This document shows, piece after piece, positions 32,483 through 45,727 of a stretch of 64,000 nucleotides of DNA. Location: assembly GCA_003971905.1 (NCBI GenBank), contig RSEE01000006.1:620001-684000 (forward strand), read 5' to 3'. The position numbers and the translations under genes were made by a program. The notes under the pieces are model-generated. The model was not told the origin of the DNA. It made no database searches and saw only the letters and a list, made by a program, of their open reading frames with translations. The first letter of the stretch is position 1. Every line of letters begins with the position of its first letter. The DNA comes from Moniliella sp. 'wahieum' (Eukaryota > Basidiomycota > Moniliellomycetes > Moniliellales > Moniliellaceae).

Positions 32483-35400
32483 ATGCACGTCTACAGCGCC
32501 CACGATGGGGCCATCATCCACGCGGTCGACCAGCCCCTTCGCGCATTTGGCTCCGTCAATGCCTTGGCCGATGTTATATCTCTCGTCACTGGCATTGTCG
32601 CTGATGCCGTCATTCTCATCACCGACGATGGTGCACAACTAACCGACGACCTCCTCGCCCAGCTCACGGATGCACCATCGCCCGCTGCATCTCAGCCGAT
32701 ACCTCCTCTGCGTTCTGACCCGACCTCTTTGTATTTTCTCGACATCTTGTCTGCTGAGCCCGAACTTGTTGCCCCTTCGCTCCAGGAACCCCTTGCTCTT
32801 GAACCTGTCCTAGGAGGTACGCTGTGCTGCTTTCCTTGCTTTGCACCATGGCGCGATCTGACATTACCCATTACCCCCCTGTTCACAGCAATGCAAGTTG
32901 CCCGCCCTCCAACACCCAACTCGCTCCAGGAATTGTTGGTCTATGCAGAACGTGCTACGGCCATCATTGTTGTTCATGCTGAGCGCGCTCATGCCTTGCT
33001 CAACAGTATGGAGGTCGTCCGCAAGGGCTCCCAGGTGGCCTTGTACAATTTGATACAACACGCTGAGAGCATTCAACAGGCATCCAATGTGTTGCAAAGT
33101 TCATGTCGCCTTGAGCTATCTCGCATGCGTGCACTGCTTGATGCCTGCGAGGGAGCCTTGGCTGCCTTGGACCTTGTCAACGTCCGCCACGAGCTGCTTG
33201 TATCTGCTCCGTACCATGGGACCGGGTCCAGCAGTACTGAGAGCACATTCCAATCTCCTCCTCCAGTGCGCACGCTCAGCAGCTGGATTAACAAAGACCG
33301 CATGCGCAGCGTGGCGGCGCAAGGACAAGTCGTGTACGAGAAAATATTGCACCAAATTGAGGTGATTGAGGAGAATGGGAGGCAGCATCAAGCTGCCATG
33401 GCGGCCTTGCAAGACGAGGCGGGTCCTGCATCGACTCAGTTTGCCAGCGACTCGCGCGATGAGGCAATTCAAGCGTCGAGCCGAACCCAAGAGTTGGCCC
33501 AGTACATGTTTGGGGTTGCCTCTCCCGACCAGAATGGATGGCCTGTGGCGCATAAGCTCAATGATGCCGAACTTGGATCTTTGGCTATGGCAACCGATGA
33601 GCTGATTCTGTGTGACGAGGTGGCCCGCGACGCCATCCGACGTCTCACTACCGAGCTCAACACGGCTCGCACTGCTGCGGTTCACCATCTTTCCGACATC
33701 TCCCACCTGCAGAGCGTTTATGCTGACTATGGCGGAGAAATCGCCATGGCTCAAAATACGCTTCCTATTCCCCCTACGCCTGACGGACCAATCAAGGTCG
33801 AGTACTTTCGCTATCTGCAACGGCTTATCTCCATCCTCCCTGCATATGGAGCTACAGTGGCAGAGGGTCCGCCGCGCTGAGTTTACCCAAGCGTTCCTAG
33901 ACTACTCCACGTCCTTTGCTCAGTTGATGGTCGACTTCAGTATGGATGATCACCGCAAGCGCCAACGATACGACCACGATCATCGCAAACACTTACCTTG
34001 GGAAATACGCGGTCTTGATAAGGATCCACCCAGCTTGCACATCAAGACGGAACGCACCGAATCTGAACCACCCAGTACACGGCCCACCCGGGAGCACATT
34101 TACGAGCTGTTGGAGCTTCTCGGGCGTATCGATGAAGCTTGGGTATTCCCCCTCCTCAACGATCTCGTGCTGGTCTCGGAAAGGGACTAACACTGCTGTT
34201 GTCATTGTCCCTGATGGTACCAGTAGTGACATCCAAGACCGTCCTCCATCTCCTGCCCGGCAATCTGTCGCGGCGGGAGTGGGACCGAGCCCGACCCAAG
34301 CTACACGCGACCTCTTGAACGAGCTCTTGGTCGAGATGGACGGCGTAGCTGATCGGTTTGAGCAACTTGTTGAGGCACACTGCTCGGCGAGGGTTCGATT
34401 GACTCTTCGGCTTCCGGCACCACGGAAAGTCATTCCAGCCCTGACGCTCAGTCGGACCCGTTCGACGTGCGCATCAACAAACCAGTTGATGAGAACTTCC
34501 TACTCGCCCTCGTGCACTCAAACGGCTTTTGCTGCAGGAGCGCAAGGAACACAAGAAGCGAATCCAGGCGATTCAGGAAGAGCGGGATGGCTTTGGAAGC
34601 AAGCCCGGGACCGAGGGGAAGCACACCGCAAAGCGGCTGAGATGGAGGAGCTCCAGGCGACCGTGCGTCATCTTCGTGTGCAGGCGGACACAAACCACCA
34701 ACGCCATCTGAATATGGTGGATGCAGTGACAGCCCAACGAAGGGAGCTCGAGGCTCTCCGTCGCGCCGACCGGGATGCCCGACAGGCTGCAGACGAAGAT
34801 GCGGTGCGCATCGCCGAGCTGGAAGAATCTCTCGCCGCGGCTCAAGCCGAGGTGCAAGTTCAAGTCGACTAGTCTCGACAGCTCAGGCCGCCCAAGCTGC
34901 TGCGGAAGCCAAGGCCCAAGAAATCCCCGAGAATCACCTTTGCACCGCGCTGAACTGGTCGCCGCCCAGACTGAGGCGGCCGAGCTTCGTGCCGAAGTGG
35001 CTTCTCTTCGTACTCAACTCGCCCGTCAGCAAGAGGCTACAAGGAACGCTGAGCATGAGAAGGAACGAATCAAACGATCGGCACGAGCTGAGGCAGATGC
35101 TGACGCTGCACTCGTTGCGAGTGCAGCAGTGTATTGGTCGGCCGCCCGCGATTTGGGTTCTGCACGCCGGGCAGCCCGTGTAGCAGCAGCAGACGCGGAT
35201 GCATTGACGGAAGCTTTGGCTGCTTTGCGCACACAGCTTGCTGCTGCAGACGAGGACCATGTCCAGTTGACTCGACGGGTCGACTCTGCCGAACGGGCAA
35301 GGCAAGCGGCAAACACGGCAGCAGCAACTGCCAATGAAAGGTACATAGCTCTTTTGTCCCCAGCAGCTCAATGGGCCCATTCACTCCTGGCAGTGCGAGC

Positions 35401-38117
35401 AGCACTGCTAGCCATGCCGCGATGGCGAGCCGGTCTTCTGCGCATTCCACTACGGTTCCCATTTCTGCCGCAACGTCTCCGTCGCGAGATGCACTGATTG
35501 CTGCACCTGGCGTGGCTGCAGAAGAGAATGACCGTCTGCACCAAGTTCAAGACCGGGCTTTAGATGAATTCCTTACAGCCTTGATGGCCGCTGCGCCAAA
35601 GATGGGTCTATCGACTGCTGCTCTGGCAGGGCCTGCAAAGGATTCCTCGCAGGTTGTTCGCCAACGCTCTGCATCGGCGGTAGATGCTTCCGGCCGGAGG
35701 CACATCAACGGTGTGGATACGTCTTTGCCTGGCTCACCAACCGTTTCGCCCAAGTCGGTCCCAGTCATGCATCAAACCTTAACCTGCTCCTTTGACGACT
35801 AACTCCGGAGGTTCCTCTTCCCCAATGCTGGCCGACGGTTTGGAAGCAAAGACCCCGTCCATGGTGCGACCGGATGGTCGCAAGACCGTCTTCGCGCATC
35901 TCGAGGACGAAATGGAGAACAGTATCAGTCGGACGCTTTATCATGAATAAGGCTGGCTTGGTGACTGCCTCGGATCCTGAAGGGGTGGACGAGCGCTTGG
36001 AATTTGGCATCATGGATCAAGAGTTGCTCGAGCTCGAATCAGCGCTGGGGCATGTGTTCTCTGTATTTGCACCGTCGACCATCTCCTCTGAGGCCAAGGG
36101 CAAGCTGGAAAGCCTAGTGCGTGTGGTAAAGAAGTGGATGAAGGCCTACCGCTCGGTCAAGGACAACCTCGACCGCGTGCGCACTCGCACTGGAGCAGCC
36201 CCTTCGGCGGCGTCGGTACCCGTGGGCACCGGAACGACCATGAGTGCTTCCATTGTATCTCAGCCACAGCACACACCAGCCAGTCGGGCCCTTGTGCACG
36301 CACTTCCTGTACACGCTCGTCCGTTTTTCTCTCGGCCAGATGGAGACCATTTGGCCTTTACCTCTTTCCTTCCTGGCGATTTGGCACTCTTCCTCCCCAC
36401 ACGCGAACCCGGCTCGCGCCCGACCCCCTAACCCTCTCACCTGCTGGGCCGCCTTCAACGTTTCAGCTCCGCACCACTTTTTGAACACGCTCCCCTCAAG
36501 TCTCAGCTGGACCTGAGGAGAGTGCCGCACACACCGCATCTCTTGTCCAGGGGAAGCAGTGGCTTGTCCCGCGTGACGCGAGTGGCGGTCTATGCTGCTG
36601 GGTCCCCGAGCCTCTAGTGGTGGTGCCCAGCATGGATGACTCGAAGCCCCTCATTCCTCACCCCGAGTACCACCGAATCGGAACCATTCATGACGAACCC
36701 CTTCCGCCTGCCTGTGGGGCTCACATACTTTATACTCGATGCGGTGGAGTACCACGCACCTCCTAATCCAGCTGCTGCGTTACCCCCCGCCTTGCCTGCC
36801 CCGTCAACGCCGGCACACGTGAGAGGCTCAAGCCCTCCGCCTCGCCCCCGGACCACACCCCCTGGAAACAAGGGCCCCACCTCTGTCCACCACTCCGCTG
36901 CCGCCGTCGTCCCATGTGGCTTCCACCCCGGAACTAGATCGTCAACTGCCCGGATCCTGTTACGCCCGTGGCCAGTGCGACATTGGATGACGCGCCAGCG
37001 GAGATTAAACCCGAGCTACCCAGGAGGCTCACCAACCCTGCTGGAGTGGGTACAGTTGGACTGAGGGCATTCCTCCCCTCGCTTGGGGAATGCCGGGGCC
37101 CCTCTGTAGCGGTAGGAGGGGCAACCCACGGCGGAGGGCATTCTAGTGGGGGGCTTTTGGATGCCATGCGGCCGCCTCCTTTGCGCCCCCTATCTGCCCC
37201 ATTGGCTGCATTCGATCGCCGCCAGCACCGGACTCCTTCAGAGTGCGGGGCGGTGCCCGATGACGCCCCGGGTGCAGTAGCTGTCCCGATCCCCCGTCGA
37301 GTCAGGGTGCCTCCATACCGGCCAATGTAACAAACCCTTTTTCATCATCACCTGCCACGGTGCTTCCACCAGTTGTGACTGATGTGGGTACATCTGCATC
37401 CCCCCTTGGTGCAACATCGACATACGCGGGTGTGCTGGGTGGGGTACCACAACCCATTCGGTGCACTCTTCGCCTAACGCCGATTTGCTCCCCTCCAGAG
37501 ACAACACCATCATCCAGGCACTAGGAACCGCAGGCCCGTCGTCGGGATTTCCGGCGCCGCCACACGCTGCCACCCTCTCAGTCGTTCAAAGCGGAGCAAG
37601 CGGAAGCAACATTCCAGCCACTCGGGAAGTGCCCAGGCTCCTATGGTACGCGCTCGCATTCAGGCCAGTCGACAGTCAGTGCGGTCCACAGTGTTGTTTC
37701 CATCTCAGCCAAAAGCGCGAAGGCGGTTGCTCAGCTGGCCTTGACGTCGACCTCGGGACCGTCAGGCCACGTTCGGGCGCCATGGGTCTCTCAGAGAGCT
37801 ACAACTTGCGTGCTCCACCCCTTTGCAGGGCCTAGCTTGGCTACTCCGCAAGAAGGACACGAGCTAGAGTCGTTGTCACTCGAGGCACGTGTTCCTTCGA
37901 AGGGTGGCAAGGAGGCTCTCGTTTGTCGGCTTCCCATCTGGCTGCGGCCCAGGGCGGTTTGGCTTTCAAACGACCCGCTCAGACTTTGCCTACTCGTCGT
38001 CCTTCCACCGCATTGAATCGTTGCGGCGACTTTTGCCGCCCGAGTGAGCGAGGTATTCAAGTCGGTTCTCAAGACGGCGCTCGAGAAGTGGCCTGCGCAC
38101 CAAGTGACTTGCTCTGA
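32483..38117 (+). CDS. ATG11: Autophagy-related protein 11 (selective-autophagy scaffold)
   Basis: Scaffold that links cargo receptors to the Atg1 kinase at the assembly site (Atg11/FIP200 family). The N-terminal ubiquitin-like fold is diagnostic: MHVYSAHDGAIIHAVDQP, ILITDDGAQL and LYFLDILSAEP. The intron 32817-32888 (GTACGC, CTGAC, CACAG; 72 bp, no frame change) joins EPVLGA to MQVARPPTP. Helical text follows, then RRAEFTQAFLDYSTSFAQLM, long coiled coils (about 34300-35400, many Ala/Glu/Arg/Gln) and the ATG11 C-terminal domain: FLPGDLALFLPTR, WAAFNVSAPHHFL, then NPFRLPVGLTYFI near 36680-36745. The last 1.3 kb is a Ser/Pro-rich tail in shifting frames and its end is a guess. Many frame changes occur. 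The first kilobase and the C-terminal domain are unambiguous. Confidence 0.88.
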
Positions 38118-38917
38118 TAGGTGCAGCACCATACTTATGCATGCGCACATTTCCCGTTTCTAGCATGGATGGTAGGTATAGATACGGGAGCAGGCGTGGG
38201 CTATTTTGCTCCTGAGCCAAAGGTAACTGCCACAGGAGACAACCAAAGTAATAGCTGCTGTGGGCCCACATTTGATCGAGTTATACGCTCGGAAACCCCG
38301 CGCCTTCTACGTCGACTGGAGTCACCAAACAGGGCATCCACCCCCCCCACCCAACATCAGGAATCAAAAAGGCGGTTCGACGCTTTAAGTAACCGTATTG
38401 TTGAACCAGACCAGTAAACTTAAACGTTGTCCAATCAAGTCGACCTTTTGCCCGCGTCTTTGCTACCCACCATCTGGTCCATTCGGGTTGAGCGGCTTGG
38501 GATGACGGCGGTCCTGCACTTGCAAGGCCAGACGCTCCAACCTGTCTGTGGATACTGTCCTTCGTGCGCTACTGGGCTTGAAGGATGAAGTTCAAGCTTG
38601 ACACGTTGACGACAGAAGTAGGAGGTAGATGCTGGCAGGTCCATCGGGCCGATCAGGCTGTGTTCATCGAATCTGTTCGACCGTCGAGTATTGATCCCCT
38701 GCGAGAAACACATTTCAATCCACTCGGCAAGATTGAACAAAACGTCCATCGATTGCAACCAGGCAGGGCAACTCGAAACCCTAACGCAGGGGGGTGTCGA
38801 AACCCTAGCACACCTTGCTGCGGCGTGTTTTCGTTTCCAACCCTAGTGGGGGACGGCATGGCCACCGCCTCCGCCTCCGCCGGGTTGGCACCGCCGTGTC
38901 TCCACCAAGCACTCAAG
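38118..38917. promoter_or_regulatory. Upstream region of RPS24
   Basis: Includes three AACCCTA boxes within 70 bp. The first 600 bp has no recognised feature and may include the end or 3' UTR of ATG11. Confidence 0.5.
38777..38845 (+). promoter_or_regulatory. Three telo-box motifs (AACCCTA) in the RPS24 promoter
   Basis: AACCCTAA at 38777-38784, and AACCCTA at 38801-38807 and 38839-38845, 73-141 bp before the ATG, all in the same orientation. Such boxes control ribosomal protein genes through Tbf1-like factors in several fungi. The role here is inferred. Confidence 0.65.
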
Positions 38918-39475
38918 ATGGTACGTTGCATGCCCTGTCTGCATCGGTTTGGAGCCACCCATTCCGGTCCTTACGTCGCGCCGCTCGTCTTCGGTGGCCG
39001 TAAGGATTGTATGGTCTGCCTGGGTCACTTGGGTGGCAGAGCGATGAGGGCACACGACTGACAAATCTGGTGGCCAGGACCCCAACTCGCCCGTGACACT
39101 GCGCACGCGCAAGTTTATGCGCAACGCTCTCCTCCAGCGTCGCCAGTGCGTCCAGGTCATCCACCCGCTCGCCCCAACGTGAGCCGCGCTGAGCTGTCGG
39201 AGAAGCTCGGTGCGCTGTACAAGGCGCCGGCCGAGCAGGTGGTCACCTTTGGCCTCCGCACCCACTTTGGTGGTGGCCGCACCACTGGCTTTGCTCTCAT
39301 CTACGACTCGGCTGAGGCGCAGAAGAAGTTCGAGCCCAAGTTCCGCCTCGTCCGCTCGGGTCTGGCCGAGAAGGTTGAGGGCGCCGGTCGCAAGCTCAGG
39401 AAGGAGCGCAAGAACCGCGCCAAGAAGTTCTTTGGCACGGCTAAGAACAAGGCGTCGGACAACAAGAAGAAGTAA
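38918..39475 (+). CDS. RPS24: Small-subunit ribosomal protein eS24
   Basis: Exon 1 is only the ATG codon (38918-38920). It is followed at once by an intron (38921-39077, GTACGT to GCCAG, 157 bp). Exon 2 reads [45 protein letters not shown] and [17 protein letters not shown], and ends [10 protein letters not shown], which is the full eS24 sequence of about 133 residues. One base is missing from a C run at about 39174 (PLAP to NVSRAEL). The promoter carries three telo-boxes. Cytosolic 40S subunit component. Confidence 0.97.
38921..39077 (+). other. Intron of RPS24, directly after the start codon
   Basis: Donor GTACGT, acceptor GGCCAG, 157 bp. Confidence 0.88.
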
Positions 39476-40416
39476 ACGGGCTTCTCTTGTGTTATGGCCA
39501 TGGCAGCCATGGCATGGCATGGCATGGTTCCTCCCCGGGTTCCGTTTTATGCGCTTTCTGCTTTGTCGGCTTGGATCGTTCTTGATCTTTGGCGCGAAGC
39601 ATCAAAACCACGCACTGCTCTGTTTGGGCGGCGAGCCTCTTTGTTCTGGCCGTGCTGCTGGACGTCCCTCTTCCCTAGTACCCGTCACGAACTTGTTTGG
39701 TGACGGTCTCCCTCTGCTCCTCTCTCGCCTCCCTACTTTGCATGCGCTCCCATGGCAATGAAACCGGCCTTCGGCTACGCTTTCCTTTTGTAGGTCCGAC
39801 CCCAGTCAGCTTTTGATGGCGGCTCGGCGGTCTTATAGATGGACACGCGGTGCGGGGTGCGTTCTTGGTGTTTGTGTACAAGTAGTTGCCGATTGACGGG
39901 CGTGTGAGAGGGCAGAGGGACGGTTCACCGGCGTCCTGGCGCCACTGGCCGCCTATCACCTGAATTCAGGCCTCAGGGCCGCATGGAGTGCCAGTGGCAC
40001 TTACTGTTGCCAAGAAGGGTGCTGCTGGTTCCGCCCGATGAACCTCCCTGGTGGCATCGGGTGGGAAAATGAGAAGCCAGACAATGCTGGTAGGCATGCG
40101 GCGACTACTGTATAATAGACGAAGTGGCCGCGGTTCCTCCCCAATAGCAGCCTGTCGTGGGGCATCCGCGCCCGCTATTTGAGATGCGGCTAGGTTCCTA
40201 TATTGCTAGCCGCTACATGGGAAGCATAATGTTGGCAGTGGATAGTCCAACGATGAAAGGTGTTATTCAGGAAGTAGAACGCGAGCCGCAGAAGCGTCCA
40301 CAAGACCAGGCGCAACAAGCCGAAAAATGGCAAAGAAATGAGAGTAAAACTATATGAGAACCAGGGGGATGGGAGAGGCAAGTAGGTTTGCTATATGAGA
40401 TGGCTGCACACCAAAC
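39476..40416. other. Intergenic, convergent 3' ends of RPS24 and the DUF1769 gene
   Basis: A CATGG pentamer repeat near 39497-39522. From about 40040 the base composition is less GC-rich. No gene recognised. Confidence 0.5.
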
Positions 40417-43400
40417 CTAATCCCTTTGCTGTCCATCGATGATGAATGGAAAGAAAAGAGTGTCGGGGGGCAAGGGGAGCAGCGAGCCAAGCCACAGGCA
40501 TATGGTACCAGCAACCAGCACCAATAAAGGGAGGAAAAGTGAAAATGTTATTGGAAGATGAGATGCGGCCAGGAGATAGGGTAGATCAGTCTTCTGGATG
40601 ATCTGGAAGGAGACAGTGGCCATACAGATATCCTCGTCGTCTTTTGCACGGAGCGTGTATCGGACGGGCATGTCCCCTGCGAAAAACCGTCGCACATTCA
40701 TCCTGACGATCCCGATGGCCAAATCAAACGTGTTGAACTGGATGCGGAGGAGTGGGTCAGTACAGCCCCAATCATCAGCGAGCACGCAAAACGTACATCC
40801 ATCACGTTGGAGAAAAATGAAGTCGAGTAAACCACATCGGGGTCGTAAACAAAGTCTTCCTGGTGCTTCAACGACCCAAAATACTTTCTCCGCTCGGGAA
40901 CGGTCATCGACTTGTTGAGCAGAACAAAGCTGTTGTCTTCAATCATGTCCACCAGTGGGTCGGTAAAGCGCCACGGGCCTAGCTCTGCATCCAACATGGG
41001 GCGCCAAGTTTGGCTTGACTGGCGGACCAAACGCTCTGCGACTGAGGGTTTGGGCGCCTGCGTTGGCTCTCGCTTCGACCTGCCCACTCGGCTGGTAGTC
41101 CCGCGGCGGCGCAGCGCCGTCTCGGATGCCGTCGGATCCTCGTGCACGGTCAGAGTGGAGTGTGCTGGCCCCCGCACAACATCGCGACGCGAGGTAGAAG
41201 GGGCGGGGCAGAGGGGCTGCGTGGTAGGGTACGGTGCCGTTTCTGGCTCCCTCTCCTGTCCGGCAAACCGAGGGGAGTTTCAGACACGGGCGTTGAAGAA
41301 AAGATCCGAGGCACCGATCCGCCAGGCAGAACACTTCCTTCCCATCTCCCGCGCTCTCGTGCTGCATGGAGTGCATCAGATTCGAGGTGACGGGTTGCAG
41401 CTCGCTCCCTCCTGCCAGCCAGGGATGGGTGTGGTAGATCTCCTCTGCCGTTTTGGGACGGGGCAGGTCGGTGGAGATTCGAGGCAGTAACTGGGAGGTA
41501 GTAGGGGAGGTGGCGTCAGTAGTAGCAGAAAGATCGACAGACGCGGTGGGCTTGTCGTGCTTCGGGCTAGGAGCAGACAAGGTATTTCTTCCTGAACTGG
41601 CGGGCGTTAAGGGATTCGGATCGTCCTCGTCCTCGTCGTCATCCGAGTGCGTCCCGAACTGAAGAGGAGCCTGCCGTGGCTTGGGATGGACCAGCTGAGG
41701 TGTGACGGCAGGGATTGTGAGGGAGGGCGGACGGGAGCGGCGCAAAGGAAGAAGCGCTACTCTCGAGCCCTTGCTCAAGCACAACATTGTCTTCGGCAGA
41801 GAGCAGAGGTGTAGGGGACGTAGTCACAGGAATGGGCTGGCTAGGAAGACCAACGTAAGTAGATAAGGGTTGAGGAGCCGGAGGCTGCGGACTCGACCTG
41901 AGGAACGGCAAGTCAACCGACAACGATGGCCTGTGGGTCGTGTTCAATTGCGAAGAGGGACGACGACGGAGGGCGGAGAGTCGACGTTTTGGCGGGGCAG
42001 AAGTAGACTCTTTGGTCTCCTTGGTGCCCTCTGTAATGTCAACGACAGACGGTGCTTCCGCTTGACCCGTTCAACACCCGGCTCCTCCTGAGGCTCCCCT
42101 CCATTAGGAAAACTACCCTGAGATCGAGAATGAGAGGAGGGTAAAGGAATGGACGACACTCCATCCGCTGAGGCCCTGCCGGGCAAAGCAACTTTGGGGG
42201 CCAACGAACTTGCCTGTGCCTTGCTATTTGTCTCTTCTTTTGAGGGTCTCTGGCGGTGGTGGAGGTCAGCGTCCGTCTCCGAACCCGAAACCTTCCCAGC
42301 CCCTTCCCGACGACGACGGTGCTTCCCTTGAGGAGGTAGGTCCTGGTCGTTCGCCGAGCCATGGGGACGGGATAAAGATGCATGTTTCTGTTTCCCCCCC
42401 CGGTCCAGGTTCGCTTCCGTTCCGTGCTTCGACGGCAGTCTCTTGGAGTGCCTTTTGCTCTTCTTCCGCCCCACTGACGAGTCGATCTTGCCTCCAACGC
42501 CCGGTCCCGGTTTGGAGGTCTACCACACCTGGGGATATACAGGATCCGCCTCGATGGTGACCTGACCCGTCCTTATTGTCATTACCCAAGAGATTGAGTG
42601 GGTTCATTTTCTTCAATAGAGTACCGGATGATGTGTAAAAGGGACGCTTTTCCTTGGACTCTTTCGCAGAAACTGGTTCGGGCATTGTTAAACCGTTGGG
42701 CGTCGTTGCTGGAGCTTGATCGATCTTCTCCAAGGACTGCACCGCAAGGGTGCCGAATTCGGTCGACGCAGCTGGCTTAGACACCGCAGGAGTTACGCTC
42801 TTCACCGTCACCTCTGGCACGGTTTGGTTCGGGGGCACAGTAGACGCAGGGAGCAGGTCTGCCGGAATCCGTGCACGAGAAAAGCCAAGCGAAGTAGAGA
42901 GGGATCGACTGAGCGACTTGCGTCCGTGAACGAACCCTTCGCGGCCCTGCAAAATCTCAGCCAACTCGGCCCCATCCTCATCGTCCGTAGGCCCAAAGGG
43001 AGACGTATTGTCCATCCGACGTCGCGAAAGATCAAGGGACCTGCCCAAGCCAAACCGGTCACGCGAGCGTGCCTTGGGCCGCGTCTTGTCAGTTTCCGTC
43101 TCTTTGTCCTTTTCCTTATCCTTGTCCTTGTCCTTGTCCCTACTTCCCATGCTAAGCCGACGGATCATGTTGGACCCCCGCCTCTTCGGCTTTTCCTTAC
43201 TACCCCCTTTCTCGTTCTCCTCGGGCTCTTCGATCTGCACCAAATGGTTGTGTCGGGACGAGGATGAGCGCTCGGGAATAACCAGTGGGTCATGTGAGGA
43301 CACCTTGGGTGGCGGTACATTTGGGGAGACCGAGAGAGCCCTTGGTACAGGCGTCGGGGTGGCCACACTCGATGAAGAATTAAGAAGTGGGGTGGGTTCT

Positions 43401-44712
43401 TCCTCTGGAAGGGGTGGTTGCTGGGTGGGGCGCGGGGGAGCTCTTCAAACGAGTGGAAGGGGGTAGACGGGGCGGTGGTCATCAAGAGCGCGTCCAGTTC
43501 CTCTTCATCAATCTCATTCAGTTGATTGTCTCCCCCCGGGGTGATCGAGGCAGACAGACGGCGGTATAGCTCCTTTTGCGTCACCGAGAGCATTTTGACT
43601 GGATCCGGCGTTTGGCCCCCTGCCTCATGGGCTCCCAACCCAAGTTTTTGGAGAAGGCGAGAGGTGCTCATATCTTCGGAAGGACCCGTTACGAAAGGCC
43701 GGCTAGTACTACTGGGCGATGCAGACCTCGACCCACTACCGATTGCAGAACCCAAGCCCAAGTCGCCGGAATGAGAGATGCGTCGCCGGTCGTCAGCCAA
43801 GCGGGGCGAGGGGAGCGGCGCAGGAAGCGACGAATGCGTGGGCTGGAGCGATCCGAGACTAGCACTAGGACGTTGCTTGTGGTACAAGGGGCGGGGGTGA
43901 GGATGTGCATGAATGGGCTGGCGGGCCAAAGCGTCAAAGGAGGTATGGTGAGCGGCGAGAAAGGCGCGTACTCTGGGGTCTTGGATGAAACCCAAAAGCG
44001 CCAGTAACTCTTGATCTTGCGCTCATCCTTGTTGCCACCCAGAGACAGCCAGCCGCGCCGCTTCGTGGGAGCGTTGGCTACGGACTTGTCCAGGGCCTGG
44101 AGGGGCACCACGTCGTCCCCGGCCCCTTGGTCGGCATGGGTCGGGGTCGGAAGGGAGAGGGCGCTGCTGTCGGTAGGATGGGGGCAGTCCAAGCTCGTCG
44201 TTCGGGAGGACATGGTGGAAGCAGATGTCGACGCCCCTGGCTCGGCACCTTGGAGAACAACGACAGCATCGTGTGCGCGGGCTGGCGCGGGCCATGCACA
44301 GAGAGTGTTGACGCATGCACAGTAGGGCGACATGATGAAGGGCCGGCCAGAGGGTGGTCGCTCCTGGTAGTACACACAGGGATCAATCATGCGCGCCACG
44401 CCATGCCGGCATTGAAGGGGCGGCGGGGAAGTCGATGAGGCGGTCAAAGTCGGAGCCAAAGATGATCTCGGAGCCTCGCCAGGGGCGGGTGAAGCGCCCC
44501 TCGATCTGGATGGAAAAGCGGCGGGAGCGGTCGCGAAAGTACTCGTAGCCGGGGTCTCCCACGCGAGCGCCGGGCGCGTCGAGGATGCGGATGAGGACGC
44601 GGCCGACAAAGTGCTCGGAGCGGATCTCGTGGGGGTGCTGGACGTCATTGAGGCGGGCGACCTCCATGTTGAAGCGGTCGGGGCCGACCATGACGACGAG
44701 TTTGGCGGGCAT
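40417..44712 (-). CDS. DUF1769 (UPF0590) family protein with a very long disordered insertion
   Basis: The family core is present at both ends of a 4.3 kb span. N-terminal: MPAKLVVMVGPDRFNMEV, RSEHFVGRVLIRI, FSIQIEGRF, IIFGSDFD and the Asp-Pro block MIDPCVYY. C-terminal: PWRFTDPLVDMIEDNSFV, VPERRKYF, VVYSTSFFSNVMD and FNTFDLAIGI...MPVRYTLRAKD. The intron 40738-40796 (GTACGT, CTGAC, CAG) joins NVMD to FNTF. Between the ends lie roughly 900 residues of low complexity: Ser/Pro-rich parts, KDKDKDKEKDKETETDK, RSRDRFGLGRS and acidic SDDDEDEDD. The family proteins I recall are about 350-450 residues, so this is a large expansion. After YTLRAKD the frame runs into a hydrophobic segment (TFSLFLPLLVLVAG) before the stop at 40417. 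Its codon choice is unlike the gene body, so the tail may be UTR read through a lost base. Function unknown. Confidence 0.85.
40738..40796 (-). other. Intron of the DUF1769 gene
   Basis: Donor GTACGT, branch ACTGAC, acceptor CATCCAG, 59 bp. Confidence 0.88.
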
Positions 44713-44754
44713 GGGGGCGGGGGGCAGGGGTGCTGGACGTGGGGGCGGAGACGG

Positions 44755-44779
44755 ATGGGATGGGATGGGATGGGATGGG
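44755..44779. repeat. (ATGGG)5 pentamer array
   Basis: Five perfect ATGGG units about 45 bp upstream of the DUF1769 start. Confidence 0.9.
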
Positions 44780-45706
44780 GAGGCGTGCGGCGGTGGCTGC
44801 GCCCTGGGCGGCACTCTGGCACCAACACAACACCAACGCTTCCACCGAGGCGACGCCTCTGCCGCAGCTCCGCACCTGCGGTCAGAGGCCCTGGCCGAGA
44901 TGCCATTTATGACATGCATGCATGACATATGACATGCAGCAGCCAGTGCCCCCGCACATGCGCCACTGCCCCGGCCTGCCCGCCCATGCTCCGCTCCGCC
45001 CGAGCGCGAGCACCCGCGTGCGGCAGGCCGCACCTCGCCACACTCCCCGCCCACCTCGGCTGTCTGCCGCAGGGCCACAGAGCCACACTGCGGCCTCCTG
45101 CCGCCTGCCATCGCAGCAGCCGCGTCATAACAGGCTGACCGGTCGCAGCCTCAGGCGCAGCGCTGGGAATATGAATAGGAATGTGTGAATGAGCATGACA
45201 TGCGCTTCATGAGACCACCGTCGCCGCCCCAATTCTCCTGGGCACCGCGTGAGTCCTCTTCGCCGCCAAGGCATCCCCGCTCGAGGCCAAGCCCACTATC
45301 ATCCAATCCATTCAGCCCACCTGGAGCAACATGCCGCAGACAGGCTGAGATTCAGATCATGCGTCTCCACCGCAGACGTGGAGCAATGCATATTTGGCGG
45401 TTTGGTGCATGCGCCTCTCCCCCAACTCTCTGGAATCTCTGAAAAGAACCTGCGTCAGGATGATGCTGCGCACGTCGGGCTGGTCGCTAAGCAACAACCG
45501 AGCTTGTCTTCGCCATTGAATATTGATCAGTGTCCCCCGTTCTCAGTTCTCAACAATGCTGATTAATGATTGCTCATCGCATCCTCTCCTGCTCAGCTGT
45601 TAATGCGAGGACAAAGGCCTACGAAAGAAAGACAGAGGGAGGTGATGGATCTATTCCAAGAAGGAGCCCGTTAGGGGCAGAACATAGAGGAGAGTCGGAT
45701 AGAACA

Positions 45707-45727
45707 GCGTGATGCGTGATGCGTGAT
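45707..45727. repeat. GCGTGAT heptamer array
   Basis: Three perfect GCGTGAT units. Confidence 0.9.
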
